Assembly: GCF_902686445.1 (NCBI RefSeq)
Contig: NC_062222.1
Coordinates: 133,803,035-133,867,034, forward strand
Length of the DNA stretch: 64,000 nucleotides
Origin: Sciurus carolinensis
Lineage: Eukaryota > Chordata > Mammalia > Rodentia > Sciuridae
Direction of reading: 5' to 3'
Made by a program: the position numbers and the translations under genes. Below the pieces are notes generated by a model that searched no databases, was not told the DNA's origin, and was given only the letters and a program-made list of their open reading frames with translations. Positions 46,646-57,935 of this stretch are shown in pieces (the first letter of the stretch is position 1; each line of letters starts with the position of its first letter).

Positions 46646-47058
46646 GTGTAGGTACGGGCTCTGTTGAAACTGCATTCATGTCCTAACTCTCAGTACCTGT
46701 GAGTGAACACACTTGATAGGTCCTATGCAGATATAATTCAGTTCAGACAATCCTACTGGATCAAGGTGGAACAGCTTCAATGGCTGACGTCCTCACAAAG
46801 CTGCATTGTGATCACACAGAGTGAGGCACAAGGAAGATGGGCCACTCTGAGAAAAGAGAGGCAGAGATGGGAATGGTGTGTTCTCAAGCAAAGGAGCACC
46901 GTAGATTCTCAGCAAGGAAAGACCTGCCTCTGGAGCCTTCAGGGAACATGTGGCTCTGTTGTCAGCTTGGTCTCCGCCTTCTAGTCCACAGAGCTGTGAG
47001 AGAATATATTGACTCCCAGTTTGGTGTACTCTGTTTTAGCAGCCCTGGAAACTAATAC
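46646..47058 (+). mobile_element. MLT1-type LTR (ERVL-MaLR)
   Basis: Landmarks in order: 'tgaaactgcattcatgtcct', 'gcagatataattcagttcag', 'tgagaaaagagaggcagaga', 'cagagctgtgagagaatata', 'agcagccctggaaactaata'. The terminal block is diagnostic. Confidence 0.82.
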
Positions 47059-47989
47059 ACTGGCCTGAGCAACATATAGAAACCCTTAGGGAAAGGCGGG
47101 TGCAAAATTACTGGTACATAACATTCATCCTGTGATTTAAAAAATGGCAAATTATTTTATGGACTGGAAGTCAAAATGCATTGATGAATATTTTCCAGAA
47201 GCTGTGCAGGCATTGGGGTATGAGCCCTTTGTCTTTCCTTCTTTTCAATTTATTGACCTATAAAGCCCATGTGCATGGAAGTTAGCCAAAAGGGAAATAA
47301 GCATCCATTCTATAAATTTTTGCAAGTCCTCTGTGACTTCCAGTCCAGAAGTCTCTGGTGAACACTGCAATGGAAGCCAAAGTGAGTTTTTCTTGCCCCC
47401 AATAACCCAGAATTTTGAGATCTTGACATAGCTGCTCAGTTATGCATGTTGGGTCCACAGAGCTGTGGGAATGGGGAGCCTGCTCAGCAGTACTGAACAG
47501 CTTCTGGAAAGTTCTGCTTCTGTCCAAGTGCACAACTCCTTGGAGGAAATGTGAGGAAGAAAGTAAAAAGACAGAGCTCAGAAATGAATCCTCATACCCA
47601 TTTCCCTGGAGGAGAATAATGGACACTGCTTTCTCTTTGAAAGTCTGGAGAAGAGAGTTAAGAGTTCTTGTCTAGTAACGATGGGCCTTGAGTATCAGGC
47701 TAAAAGATTATATTTCAACTCACCAGTAAAGATGGCTGCTAGCTAGGGAGATCTGAATTTCCATAAGCTGTGCAGCACTTAATAGTACCCAGTGGGCAGC
47801 GATAGTTATGGTGCTTCCTAGTCTAATTACAATGGAGTCTAAGCCAGAAAGTTCTATGTTTGACTTCAAGCCAACTCAGTATTTAATACAACAAAATCTT
47901 AGCATAGCAAAGCAAAGAATGCAGGCTTCTCATTACCCCTTTAAAACAGTTCTTTTATTCTTATAAAAAGTTAGTCCTGTTTGGCTTTG
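47059..47989. other. Unique sequence, no gene seen
   Basis: A 114-codon - strand frame at 47282-47626 has no recognised domain. No repeat identified. Confidence 0.4.
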
Positions 47990-48150
47990 GAATATCAGCC
48001 CTTAAATTCTGACTCTTACTAATCAGATGATCTTCAGCAAGACACATCACCTTAACTCAGTTTTGTCATTTGAGAGGGAGGGTTGATACTTGCTCTAATT
48101 GGAGCACATGCTTAGCTTGATCATGTGCCCAGCATGCTCAGGACAATCTG
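47990..48150 (+). repeat. MIR SINE
   Basis: 'ttaaattctgactcttacta', 'atgatcttcagcaagacaca', 'tcaccttaactcagttttgt', 'catttgagagggagggttga' follow sense MIR. Confidence 0.65.
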
Positions 48151-48254
48151 TTTATTTGCTTCTGCTTAGTCATTATGCCCTTTTATTCCCAAAATTCCCT
48201 GATGTGTTCAATATAATTATACAATCCTCCACCTCACATACGACCATATAAAAG

Positions 48255-48595
48255 TATCCTTGGGCTGCTGCAACAAAAATACCCCAAACAGTATGGCTTA
48301 CCAACAGCAGAAATTCATTTCTCATGGTTCTGGAGGCTGGGAGTCCAAGACCAAGGTGCCAACAGACATGGTGCCTCTGGAAGGGCTGTTCACTGGTCTT
48401 TGCTGTGTCCTCACATGGTAGCAGTTGCTGGCTAGCTCTCTGGGATCTCTTTAATAAGGGCACTCATCTCATTCATGAAGACCCCATCCACATGACCTAA
48501 TGACCTCCCACAAGCCCACCTCTTAATTGTAAGACCTCGGGGTCAGGACTGTAAACATGGATTTGGGGAGTATACAGATATTCAGACCGGAGCAG
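48255..48595 (-). mobile_element. MLT1-type LTR (ERVL-MaLR)
   Basis: The + strand reads the antisense LTR: 'ttgggctgctgcaacaaaaa', 'ttctcatggttctggaggct', 'gggagtccaagaccaaggtg', 'tctttaataagggcactcat', 'gacctaatgacctcccacaa', 'ggggtcaggactgtaaacat'. Clear family match. Confidence 0.88.
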
Positions 48596-48689
48596 CAAGC
48601 CACTGGAGAGTTAAAAGTTGTATGTGAGTGTAAGTGGCACTCATGAGAGCAATGACTATCTCCGTGATGAAAACTACTTCTTCCACTCT
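48596..48689. other. Unique sequence
   Basis: Short spacer between the LTR and the LINE. Confidence 0.35.
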
Positions 48690-50234
48690 TTTTTCACTTC
48701 CTCTCAATTTTATTTTATATAATTAGAGCCTTAATGTTATCAGTATGAATCTTGCAGGGTATGATTTGATGCATTTTGACCCACGTAGCCACTTCTGTGA
48801 CCACAGTCACAAAGGTTTCATTGCCCCGTAAACTTCGATCGTTAGTATCTAGGAGCTGAATTATGATACTATATTTAGTGTGTGTTTGACATTATAAGAG
48901 ATTCCTATACAGTTTTCCAAAGTGTGCTGTCTTACACTCCCACCTGCGAGATAACAGTGTTACAGTTGCCTTACCGTGTTCTCAAAATTTTATACTGTCC
49001 ATCTTTTAACTTTTAGCCATTACAGTGACCTTAATTTGCACACATCTAACCTTGACAAGTATCTTTCCTATGATTATTGAACATGATCTTTCTTACACTC
49101 TCCTTCATGATTTATCCGCTCCAGTCTTTTGCTCATTATTTTCAAGGATTTTTTTGATTGAGTTGTAGTTCATAACATATTAAGAATACAAATTCATTGC
49201 TAAATATAGGATTATAAATTATTCTTTTCAACTTGTGGCTTGTCTTTACATTTTTAAAATTGACTTTTGATGAGCTGAAGTTTTCATTTTTTATTAAGTT
49301 ACATTTACCTATTGGTGTTTTTCTTTTAAGGTTGAATTCTAAGAAAAGTTAGCACAAAGATATTTTTCTGTACATTCTAAAAACTTCGGAATTTTAGCGT
49401 TCATCTTTAGGACTGCAATCTATCTTGAGCTATGTGTGTGGTGTGAGGTATGGTTTGAGACTCTGCTATCTCTCAGAAAGGTATCCATGTTTCCCACCAT
49501 AACTTAAAACACTTTCCATCTCCCATCCGATTGCTTTAGTGTCTTAACTAAAAATCACTTGACAGTATATTTCAGGACTCTCTATTATGTCCCGTCGATT
49601 TATTCATCTAGGTTTGTGTTGATAACACACTGTCTTAATTACTGTGACTTCATAGTATGTCTTTAAATAATTAAGTTCTCTTCAATTGCTCTTTATAAAA
49701 ATAAACATTAAGTGTCAACTTGTCAATTTCTGCAAAAACTTCACTGCAATTTTTCCTGGAAATGCATGGAGGCTGTGAATGAATTTTGAGAGCATGGACA
49801 CCTGCATTGAGTCTTCTAGCACATGAACATAATTTGTACTCTTTAGATTTGATCTTCCCCCAATAATATTTTAATTTTTAATAATATTTTAATATTCCTG
49901 ATTTCTCAGCATACAGGTCAAAACATTAACTTACCTGGTATTAATTTTTTGAAATTTCTTTTTCTAAGTGTTTATTGCACAAATATAGACATACACTTGA
50001 GATTTATATATTGTCTTGGTATTCTGAGAACACCCTTAATTTGGTTATTAGTAGGTTTCAGAGTGTTTGTAGTTTCCTTTGAATTTTGTATGTACACAAT
50101 CAGATCATCAAAAGACAGTTTTTTTTTTCCTTTTATGCAAATCTTCATGTCTCCCATCTTTATTTTTTCTTTCCCTATTGTGCTGGTGAGTACTTCCATT
50201 ACAAATATCCTTTGATATGTTTTTATTTCATGTT
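48690..50234 (-). mobile_element. Old L1 LINE (or HAL1-like), antisense, left part
   Basis: The + strand follows antisense L1 motifs: 'cagttttccaaagtgtgctg', 'ccagtcttttgctcattatt', 'gactctctattatgtcccgt', 'ttactgtgacttcatagtat', 'tctgcaaaaacttcactgca', 'gcatggacacctgcattgag', 'ttttatgcaaatcttcatgt'. Stops in every frame. It seems to resume after the younger L1 at 50640-51045. Confidence 0.78.
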
Positions 50235-50635
50235 TTAATTCTTTTTGTTTTTACAGACTGCGTTTTGATTCATCATACACAAATGGGATACATCTTTTTG
50301 TTTCTATGGTTGTGCATGATATAGACTCATACCATTCGTGTAATCATACATGTACATAGGGTAATGATGTCTGTCTAATTCCACCATCTTTCATAACCCC
50401 GCCCCCTCCCTCCTCTCATTTCCCTCTACATAATCCAAAGTTTCTCCATTCTTCTCTTACCCCCACCCCCACCCCAATCATGTATCATCATCCACTTATC
50501 AGGGAAAACATTTGGCCTTTGGTGTTTTGGGGTTGGCTTATTTCACTTAGCATGATATTCCCCAATTCCATCCATTTACCTGCAAATGCCATAATTTTAT
50601 TCTTCTTTATGGTTGAATAATATTCATCATGTGTA
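50235..50635 (-). mobile_element. Squirrel-lineage L1 3' end nested in the older L1
   Basis: T-rich start, then 'cagactgcgttttgattcat', 'gttgtgcatgatatagactc', 'cgtgtaatcatacatgtaca', a pyrimidine-rich block, then typical antisense L1 3'-region sequence ('ggcttatttcacttagcatg', 'ccaattccatccatttacct', 'tttatggttgaataatattc'). This continuity is what ties the repeat at 10524 and 51050 to L1. Confidence 0.85.
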
Positions 50636-50639
50636 ACAT

Positions 50640-51045
50640 TTCTTATAGGGGAAGTTTCTTTTTGACAAATTCTCTTAATTTTAATTTATCCAAAAATTAT
50701 CTATTTTCCTGCTTTTTAAAATAAATTTTTTCTTGATACGAAATTGTAGTACTAAAGGGCTTCTTCCTTCTTACTTTGTTGCTCTAGTAGTCACTTTAAG
50801 GATATCATTTCACTGCCTTCTGCCTCACTTTGTTTCTGATGATTAACATTCTCCTGTTTTTTGATGTGTCTTTATTTCCCTCTGGCTGATTTTAGGAATT
50901 CCTCTTTATCGTGATCTTTAGCTATTTGACAATGATATGTCATGGTATTGCTTATTTGTGTTGATTTGCTTGGAACCCACTGAGATGCTAGAATGTCTCA
51001 GAAAGAATTTGTACATTTCTGATGCTTACCACTTCAGACACAGGC
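50640..51045 (-). mobile_element. Old L1 LINE, antisense, right part
   Basis: 'cactttaaggatatcatttc', 'actgccttctgcctcacttt', 'gtttctgatgattaacattc', 'ttcctctttatcgtgatctt', 'gcttggaacccactgagatg' follow antisense old-L1 sequence. Probably the same insertion as 48690-50234. Confidence 0.65.
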
Positions 51046-51049
51046 TGAA

Positions 51050-51208
51050 AAGAATGGTGGAATGAGACAGACATCATTACCCTGTGTACATGTATGATTA
51101 CACAAATGGTATGAATCTACATCATGCACAGCCATAGAACAATGAACCAAAATGCAGACTGAACAAATTAAAAAATTAAATTAAATTAAATTTTTTAAAA
51201 AAAGAAAA
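51050..51208 (+). mobile_element. Squirrel-lineage L1 3' end, opposite orientation
   Basis: 'agaatggtggaatgagacag', 'acatcattaccctgtgtaca', 'tgtatgattacacaaatggt', 'atgcacagccatagaacaat', 'caaaatgcagactgaacaaa', then an A-rich tail of AAATT units. It is the inverse of the 10524 and 50235 copies and severely 5'-truncated. Confidence 0.85.
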
Positions 51209-53284
51209 GACAGAAATAAGTGGTGGTGGGATGGACGATGAACCCGGTCAAGTTCACTGCTGAGCAACTGAGTAAGAATCCAGGTACCCTGGTGCTAGAC
51301 CAAGCCCCCGGTCTGGATAGCCATAGTTTGATCCTAGGCTCCAAGGGTCCTTTCTTACCAAGACAACTGTTCTTGAATTTCTGTAAGTCTGCTCTCCCTT
51401 TGAGTAATCTTAAAGCATGCAACACAAAGAATTTGCAAGGCAGCAGTAGTTCAATAAACCTTTATAACAACATCTGTTCTGGAGGTTCAGAGCCCAATGT
51501 CGGCTGGCTCCTTGTTCTCCACTTCTGATTTAGCTTTCCAATCCCTAGTTCACCCTAGGGTCGCACTAGTTTCCCCACAGCACTATCTTCTCCTTAGCAA
51601 TGTTCACCTGTCCTACTTGTCATCCCCTTGCATTCCTGACAGGTAAAATCATCTATTCTCCCAATCTATTATTTATGCCTCTAAAAGATAGTGGTTTAAG
51701 TCATTTGGTCCCTAGGCCACCCTTGGGACAGAGGCTGTCACATGCTGCCCATATTCCCATGGTCCTCACCATCCCAAGAAATTCCTTGCCATTCCTCATC
51801 ACGAGCACTTGTGTTCTCTGACCCAAAGCTCTTCCTGTCTTCCAGAACCAGCTGTCTCTGCACACCATGGTCTCAAAAGACCATATTTATGCGCCACCCT
51901 CTTATGGGAGAAAAACTCAATAAATGATGGACCAGAATTTGTGTACAAACATGCAGCACCTTTCCTCATGCCTTGAATGATGTTGAGGTATGAATTCTAT
52001 TTCTGGTTCCCAGAGTTTTCCAGAGGGATTAAGCTCCAATTTCCCCAGCAGTCCCTGGATTGTCATCACATCTTTGAAACCACCTGTCATTCTTCCCTCC
52101 CCTGTCCCACTTCCCTACTCCTCTTCCTGGAATCAACCCCCAAAGCAATTAACACTCTAATCTTTGTCTTAGGGTCTGCTTCTGTGAGAACTCAGGTATC
52201 GCCTTCACATGACAAGAAAGGTCTTCAGTTTTTCAGTTCTACAGAGGGTCTTGCAGATGTCTCAGTTCTTTCCTGGACATTAGAATCCATGAGTGTGTTT
52301 CTGTCTAAAATGAAGAGTTCTTATTTTCCTGGGCCATCATCTTGGGTTCAAATGAGGGTAAACTGATTCCCTAGAGGTGACTCACCAGGTGCTTTTGAGC
52401 TCAAAGCTCAACGTAAATGGCTCCTAGTGCTCTTACCATCTGAGTATGAGGCCTTTACACCTTCAAGAAACACCCCTGGTGCCTTGGCCCTGTGGTGGTG
52501 CCTGCCTGCAGAGCACAGCTGCAGAGATAAAGGGCTCTGATCCTCTGTAACCAGCTGAGGGACTCCTCCACCATGCCCCCTGGCCAAAGCCTTCGGGTGA
52601 AAAGCTGCCTCAATGGTGGGAACACAAGTGAGCCCCCAGAATAGCTTCTCCCAACTCCTAGGCTAAATGTCCTGATTATTTCCTTCTTCAAAGTCCTAAA
52701 AGAAGTCCTTTTCTTGGCGTGAACTGAGCTGGGCCCACCGGAACAGAACGTAAGCTGCTCAGCTATAGGAAGTGCTTGGTGTGTCTTTTGTGCTACCACT
52801 CAGTACTCAACTCCTCGAGGAAGGACCGTTTCCCTTCCTAGCTGTCCTCATGAAGACAAACAGAAGTCCTGCTGTGGAACATGCCCCGAAGCCGGGCTCC
52901 TCCAAGCATCTTCTCTTTCTTTCCTCCCAGGACCATCTCTTAAGTGAATTAAGTCAATCAATTTAAGACTTGGGTCCCTTTCTGATGATTTTTTCCTATA
53001 AAAATCAAAGAATTATGGACATGTAGAATAGGAGGAGACCAGATGTCAGCATCTTTGTTCTGCGTATGAAGCAATCAAGAGAACACTGTCGAGTGACGTG
53101 TCTGGAGTGAAGCAGGAAGTTAGCAGCTATGAGGGCAAGAGAATCCGGGTTCCTTGAAACCTGTGCAAGGCTCCCTTATGCACAAAACATCAAATTCTGA
53201 GTATGACTGGTTTTTAATCTGTAAAATATTAAAAAAAAAAAAAACTCTTAGAGAAGATGAAGAGAAGTTAGGCATTCACTCACT
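51209..53284. other. Unique sequence, no gene seen
   Basis: About 2 kb. Two stretches ending in polyadenylation-like motifs (51,452-51,460 'tcaataaac'; 51,918-51,926 'tcaataaat') could be old LTR ends or 3' ends of transcripts, but I recognise neither. Frames of up to 129 codons lack domains. Region 53,010-53,170 resembles a very old repeat. Confidence 0.4.
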
Positions 53285-53400
53285 AAATATTTTGACTACT
53301 TATTATTTACTGGCAACTGTTCTAGGAACAACAGGGGACAAACCAGAAAAACATTTCCTCCTTCACGGAGCTTCCATTTTATTGGGGGAGCAGATAGTGA
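53285..53400. repeat. Ancient mammal-wide repeat-like fragment
   Basis: 'ctacttattatttactggca', 'actgttctaggaacaacagg', 'ctccttcacggagcttccat' resemble the unresolved old repeat type seen at 34545. Confidence 0.5.
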
Positions 53401-53724
53401 ATAAACCCAGAAATTAAAAAAAGAATATGGTGTATGAGATGTGTCCAGTGCTCCACTGGCAAAGCATGCAGAGCAAGGAGTAGGGAACCAGGAGGAGGGA
53501 CTGTGAATTCTATTTTAATTGTGAGGGTTGTTCAGGAGAGCCTCACTTACATGTAACATCTGCACCCCGCCACACACACCCATGAGGAGTTGTCCCTGCT
53601 CAGTCTTCCGCAATTATCACTCCTTATCAGAGCCCCTCTCTCAGAGAAAACATCTGGGGCCTATTACAATCTGAATGAAGCTAACCATAAACTGTATTTT
53701 GATCACCTGTACCCGCCATGATTA
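53401..53724. other. Unique sequence
   Basis: No recognised element or gene. Confidence 0.35.
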
Positions 53725-53880
53725 GGAACTGTCTACTTATTTATTTGTTACTGTTTCCATCTCTCTCACTAATTGTTATCAGGTTAATGATTAGTGACTG
53801 TCCTTTCAGCATAATATCATGAGCACCCAGAACAGGGATGGGCCCATAGTAGTCTTTAAGTTCTTGTTTAATGAATGAAT
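53725..53880 (+). repeat. L2 LINE 3' end
   Basis: 'tatcatgagcacccagaaca', 'gggatgggcccatagtagtc', 'ttgtttaatgaatgaatg' match the L2 terminal region, including the GAATG-type tail. Confidence 0.7.
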
Positions 53881-53990
53881 GTGTGGAAGGACGGGCGGAT
53901 GGATGCCTGGGTGTAAGGGAAGATGGGTGCTTAAGTGGATGGAGGGTGGATGGGTGCTTGAGTGGATGGGTGGGTGGGTGCATGAGTCAG
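53872..53990. repeat. GGAT/GGGT-rich minisatellite-like tract
   Basis: Irregular GGATGGGTGCTT(A/G)AGT units on the + strand. It appears to have grown from the GAATG tail of the adjoining L2. Confidence 0.85.
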
Positions 53991-54529
53991 GGAACAGAAA
54001 CTAGAAGAATCCTACAACAAATTGTTGTTGTTGATAATCCCCCAAATCAGTGCCATCAATTCCTACCCTCCCTGTACACGCATGCTGCAATCGATGTGAA
54101 AGTAGAGTCTAATTCTCCTTTCCTCCACGGTGGGTGGCACTTCAAGATTCACTTAATCAACAGAGTGTGGCACAGGTGATGTTGAAGGTGTCTGAGGCTC
54201 TGACCTAAGTCCTAAAGCATCTTGCTGCACCTCTTGGAACCTTGACCTGGGAGAAGACTGCTGTCACGCTTCAACTAGGCAGGAGAGGGGCCACGCGGAA
54301 GGAAAGACACTCAGCTGGGTCCCAGGTGTCCAAGTTCACATGTCGGACTCCAGTCCCAGCTCCCATCTGTTTGTAAAAACATGAAAGAATTCAGGAAAGG
54401 GCTGTTCAGCTGCGCCCAGCCATCCACGGAACTGCCGAGCATCATGATACCTTCTTGTTTTAACCACTGCATATTGACAAGCATCCACTGTCACTTGAAA
54501 TATAACTGCCATAAAAAAATGGAGCAGGT
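53991..54529. other. Unique sequence
   Basis: No recognised element or gene. Confidence 0.35.
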
Positions 54530-54632
54530 AGGTGTAAATGGACCATTGAATAGGTGAAACAGATGAAGATTCTAAGAGTTCACTGACAGCCAGTGAGTGG
54601 CAAGCCAGGATTAGAATCTGGGGCTAGACAAA
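54530..54632 (-). repeat. MIR SINE fragment
   Basis: 'gtgaaacagatgaagattct', 'cagccagtgagtggcaagcc', 'aggattagaatctggggc' follow antisense MIR. Confidence 0.65.
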
Positions 54633-55361
54633 AGGCGAGCCAAGACCCAGGAAGAGGCTGAGATGAAACGAAAGGATTCAGGCCTTCCGTGGGTATGGTA
54701 TCATCTTTTGTCTATTTTTTTTTAACATATTTAACTGACTTCAACAGAAGCCAAGAATGTACAATCCAAGTGGACTTCACTGAGCTAAAGGATTTTTCCT
54801 CCCAGATTTATATTTGGACTATAATTAAAAATAAAATAAAACAAACTCCTTTGTGCCTGGGATGGAAATGGACTCCATCTTCCCACTCTCCATAGCTCCT
54901 GGGAAATATGTCCTGTAACTACTTGGGTTCTCCTCGCTGCCTTTGGACGTGATCCAGCCATTTAGAAACTACCAAGAAGCCCAACAGAGCAAAGAGTTCA
55001 AAGCTCCTTTCTGTTAATTAGCCCAGGCAGTTCTGAGGGTCCCAGCTGTGCAATTCATTTCATGTGCAGTATCCCCAATTAGGCCAACTCTGTCTGAAAT
55101 TTCTGGAGCCACAACTCAGTGATCAGTGGAGGGATTCACCAAGCTAACGTAAGGTCAAGATAGATTTTCTTTAGCGGTTCCCTGAAGAGAGCTCTTCAAA
55201 ATCATTTACCAGGGAAAAAATTGTTATTTTATATGCTTTATGAAAATAAACATTCAATCCTTGAAGGGGATATATCAATGATTAAATACTTGGTCATTTC
55301 TCTTTCTGCTGCAACCTAAAGGAAGGATTATTACCTGACTCATCTGACATTTCTTCTCTCT
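54633..55361. other. Unique sequence with enhancer-like AT cores (speculative)
   Basis: No gene or repeat recognised. 55,010-55,090 carries 'ctgttaattagcccaggcag' and 'ccccaattaggccaac', homeodomain-type cores in repeat-free DNA, but function cannot be judged from one sequence. Confidence 0.35.
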
Positions 55362-55449
55362 CTCTTTTTTTTTCCAGTGCTGGGTGTTTAACTTCTGGAT
55401 TCACATATGCTAGGAAAGTGCTGTACCACTGAGCCACATCTCCAGCCCT
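55362..55449 (-). mobile_element. ID SINE
   Basis: A T-rich tail, then antisense ID: 'ccagtgctgggtgtttaact', 'gctaggaaagtgctgtacca', 'ctgagccacatctccagccc'. Confidence 0.9.
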
Positions 55450-56699
55450 CTTCTCATATTTTGAAACAAGCTGTCCCCCAGGGACTCCCTTTTTGTCAAA
55501 AAACCCACGTTGGATTCCTGACCAAGGAATCCATTTAATTCTGTCTGCCATGTTAGTGTCTTTTCATGAGGAAAATGGGTTTGTTTCCTACATGAAGTAT
55601 ATATAACACCCATTGGCCACCATTCCTGCTGAACCAAGAGCCCCTTTGATGGGAAATTTCCCACCCACAAGACTTAAAGATGTGCACATGACTAAGAGGC
55701 ATGGATGATTGGCCAGGGCAACCAATCCGAACTCAGTCGGTGCCCTGCCATTATGCATGCAAGTGGAAAATGGAACTGAGCCCATCAAACCCTCTTTCTC
55801 TCTGGAATTCAAATAAAACATTGAGCAAAGGCAGCATTAGCCATGGAAGCAGCTGCTCAAAGTCAGAGAAAAGTGAGAGGTTAGAGGGAACATGCTGGGT
55901 CTCGAGTGAGCCAAAGCAATGAGTCGCCTATGAAATACGGATATGAATAAAGAGCAAGAAAAAGCTAGCTGGTTGCAAGAGGACGTTGAAGAGGCTATGA
56001 AATGTGAAGTGGAGTCGCACTGAGAAGGTGAACAATGCCATGCAGGCAGAAGACAGAGAGAGTAACTGCTCCTGGGTAACCTTAGCTCTCAAAGCCTCCT
56101 TGGCTCCAGATCCCAGCCCGGTGCTGGTCTACTGGCACATTCACAGCTCCCTTTCCAGGTCAGGTGGCTGGAGTGGGCTCCATTCCTGTAGGAGCATGAT
56201 GGCAATGTGCTCTGGACCTGCCTTAAGGTTGAAGGGAGGCAGGTGCACAATTTGAAGGGTACCTCCCAAGGACTGAGCGTAAGGAGTCATATCCCTCTGA
56301 GGGGATCGGACAGATTGTTCCTCAGTGGGGCCATGTTGCTGGAGAGGTCAGAATCTGGCCCAACCCAATGTTCATGTTTGAAGTGTGTAAAAAATTAATG
56401 GACAAAATTTAATTTGGACTAATGTCCCATGCAATGCTAAGACATTGTTCTGATCTCTCAGAAACCTGCTCCCGATTGCAGCCAGAAGAACTCTGCTGAT
56501 GGAGAGGTCTCTGTGGTTTCCTTCATCCCACTCCTGACCATCTTTTCTGACTGCTAACAAACATCCTTGGAACCTAATGTTCCTCTTCTCTACTTCACAA
56601 GCCCAAGGATGGGAACTTCGGGTTGCTTTGTTTTTCATTTATCTACCAGTTTCTAGGACCAATTTAGATTTCTTAATTTTGTGTCCCAAATTAGTAGCA
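55450..56699. other. Unique sequence, no gene seen
   Basis: About 1.2 kb. 55,690-55,820 has an LTR-like feel ('gattggccagggcaaccaat', later 'caaataaaac') but I cannot assign it. Frames under 90 codons lack domains. Confidence 0.35.
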
Positions 56700-57040
56700 C
56701 TCTTGGTTTTCTTTGCCATAAAAGCAACATAAGTTTGTTGTAGATAATCTGAGAAACACAGAAGACACAATATTTCAATCCCAGAAACAACCAATATTAA
56801 CATTTTAATGTACTTTTTAAATATAACTATATTTTCTATAACTATATTTATAGTTATATAATCTGATATGTTTGAATACCCTATGGTCTGATGTTTTCTC
56901 TCCTAACATTATTTCATGAATATTTGAAATTATCAAGAAATTGCTTCAAAAAATTATTTGAAGTTGCTCCTGAATATCCTATCAGGTCAAAAAACAATGA
57001 TTTGCTTAACTCTTTCCCTATAGTTGGACATTTAGCTTGA
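56700..57040 (-). repeat. Old LINE 3'-like fragment
   Basis: 'gttgtagataatctgagaaa', 'ccaatattaacattttaatg', 'ctatagttggacatttagct' resemble the antisense of an old LINE 3' region, with a TATA-rich stretch between. Confidence 0.45.
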
Positions 57041-57159
57041 TGTATCTAAAACCCTAGTTCCTCCAGAGCAGCTTGTATTCCAAACTTGGTCTCGTTAGCG
57101 TAGGATCAGAAGTATACCTGGTGACATGGAGGGTCAGGGATCAAGAGTGACCTCTGCCA
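57041..57159. other. Unique sequence
   Basis: Nothing recognised. Confidence 0.3.
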
Positions 57160-57360
57160 CCATCCTACATGCATTTAATCCTGGATGAACCACTCACTTG
57201 TGTATGAACACCAGGAAGTTGTTTGACCTCCTGAACTTCAAATCTTTGTCTCTGAAATGGAAATAACAAAAGTCCTTATAGGTAGTGGGAGGAATAAGTG
57301 AGTTTCCCTACAAACTTCTCAGGAAAGAGCCTAGCACAGTAACCTATTGCTATTCTTATA
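57160..57360 (+). repeat. MIR SINE
   Basis: 'gaagttgtttgacctcctga', 'acttcaaatctttgtctctg', 'aaatggaaataacaaaagtc', 'aagagcctagcacagtaacc' follow sense MIR. Confidence 0.75.
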
Positions 57361-57501
57361 GTGCTGTCCAGAGGAGCCATTGTCCTTGTTCCCGATGTTG
57401 GCTTTCTAGCAGAACCACTTTGGTCAACCTCTGGCTCCTTCATATCCACCCTAACGCCTACTAATAAGGTAAGAAGATGGACCCACTGTAGATAAGTCCA
57501 G
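57361..57501. other. Unique sequence
   Basis: Nothing recognised. Confidence 0.3.
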
Positions 57502-57935
57502 TGTGGTAGGTTGAATAGTGGCTACAAAAGAGATAAATCCAAGGCCTAATACTTGCAATCTATAAATGTGACCTATTTAGCAAAAGGGTCTTATGAATGC
57601 ATTGAAGAATCTCAAGATAAGAGGAGCCTGGATTTAAGGTGGATGCTATATTGGATGCCAGGCATCCTTAGGAAAGAAAAAGGTGAAAGGATTTTTGATA
57701 GGACAGAGAGGAAGCCCCTGCGAAGACCTACAGTAAGAGAGAGGCAGAACTTGGTGATGCAGCCACAAGCCCAGAGCCTCCAGAAGCTGGACAAGGTGAG
57801 GAAGGATTCTCCCCAGAACTTCTGGAAGGACTTGACTTCTGACTGCTAGCTCTGCATGTGTAAGAGAAGGCATTTCTCTGGTTCTGTGGTTTGTGGTCCT
57901 TTGTTACGGCAATGCTGGGAAACAACCCAGGACAC
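57502..57935 (+). mobile_element. MLT1-type LTR (ERVL-MaLR)
   Basis: 'tgtggtaggttgaatagtgg', 'taaatgtgacctatttagca', 'aaagggtcttatgaatgcat', 'ggtgatgcagccacaagccc', 'aggaaggattctccccagaa', 'cctttgttacggcaatgctg'. A textbook order of LTR landmarks. The 98-codon + frame at 57553-57849 lies wholly inside the LTR and is not a gene. Confidence 0.88.

Noticed and set aside
57553..57849. 98-codon + frame with a basic composition
   Set aside because: Lies entirely within an MLT1-type LTR.
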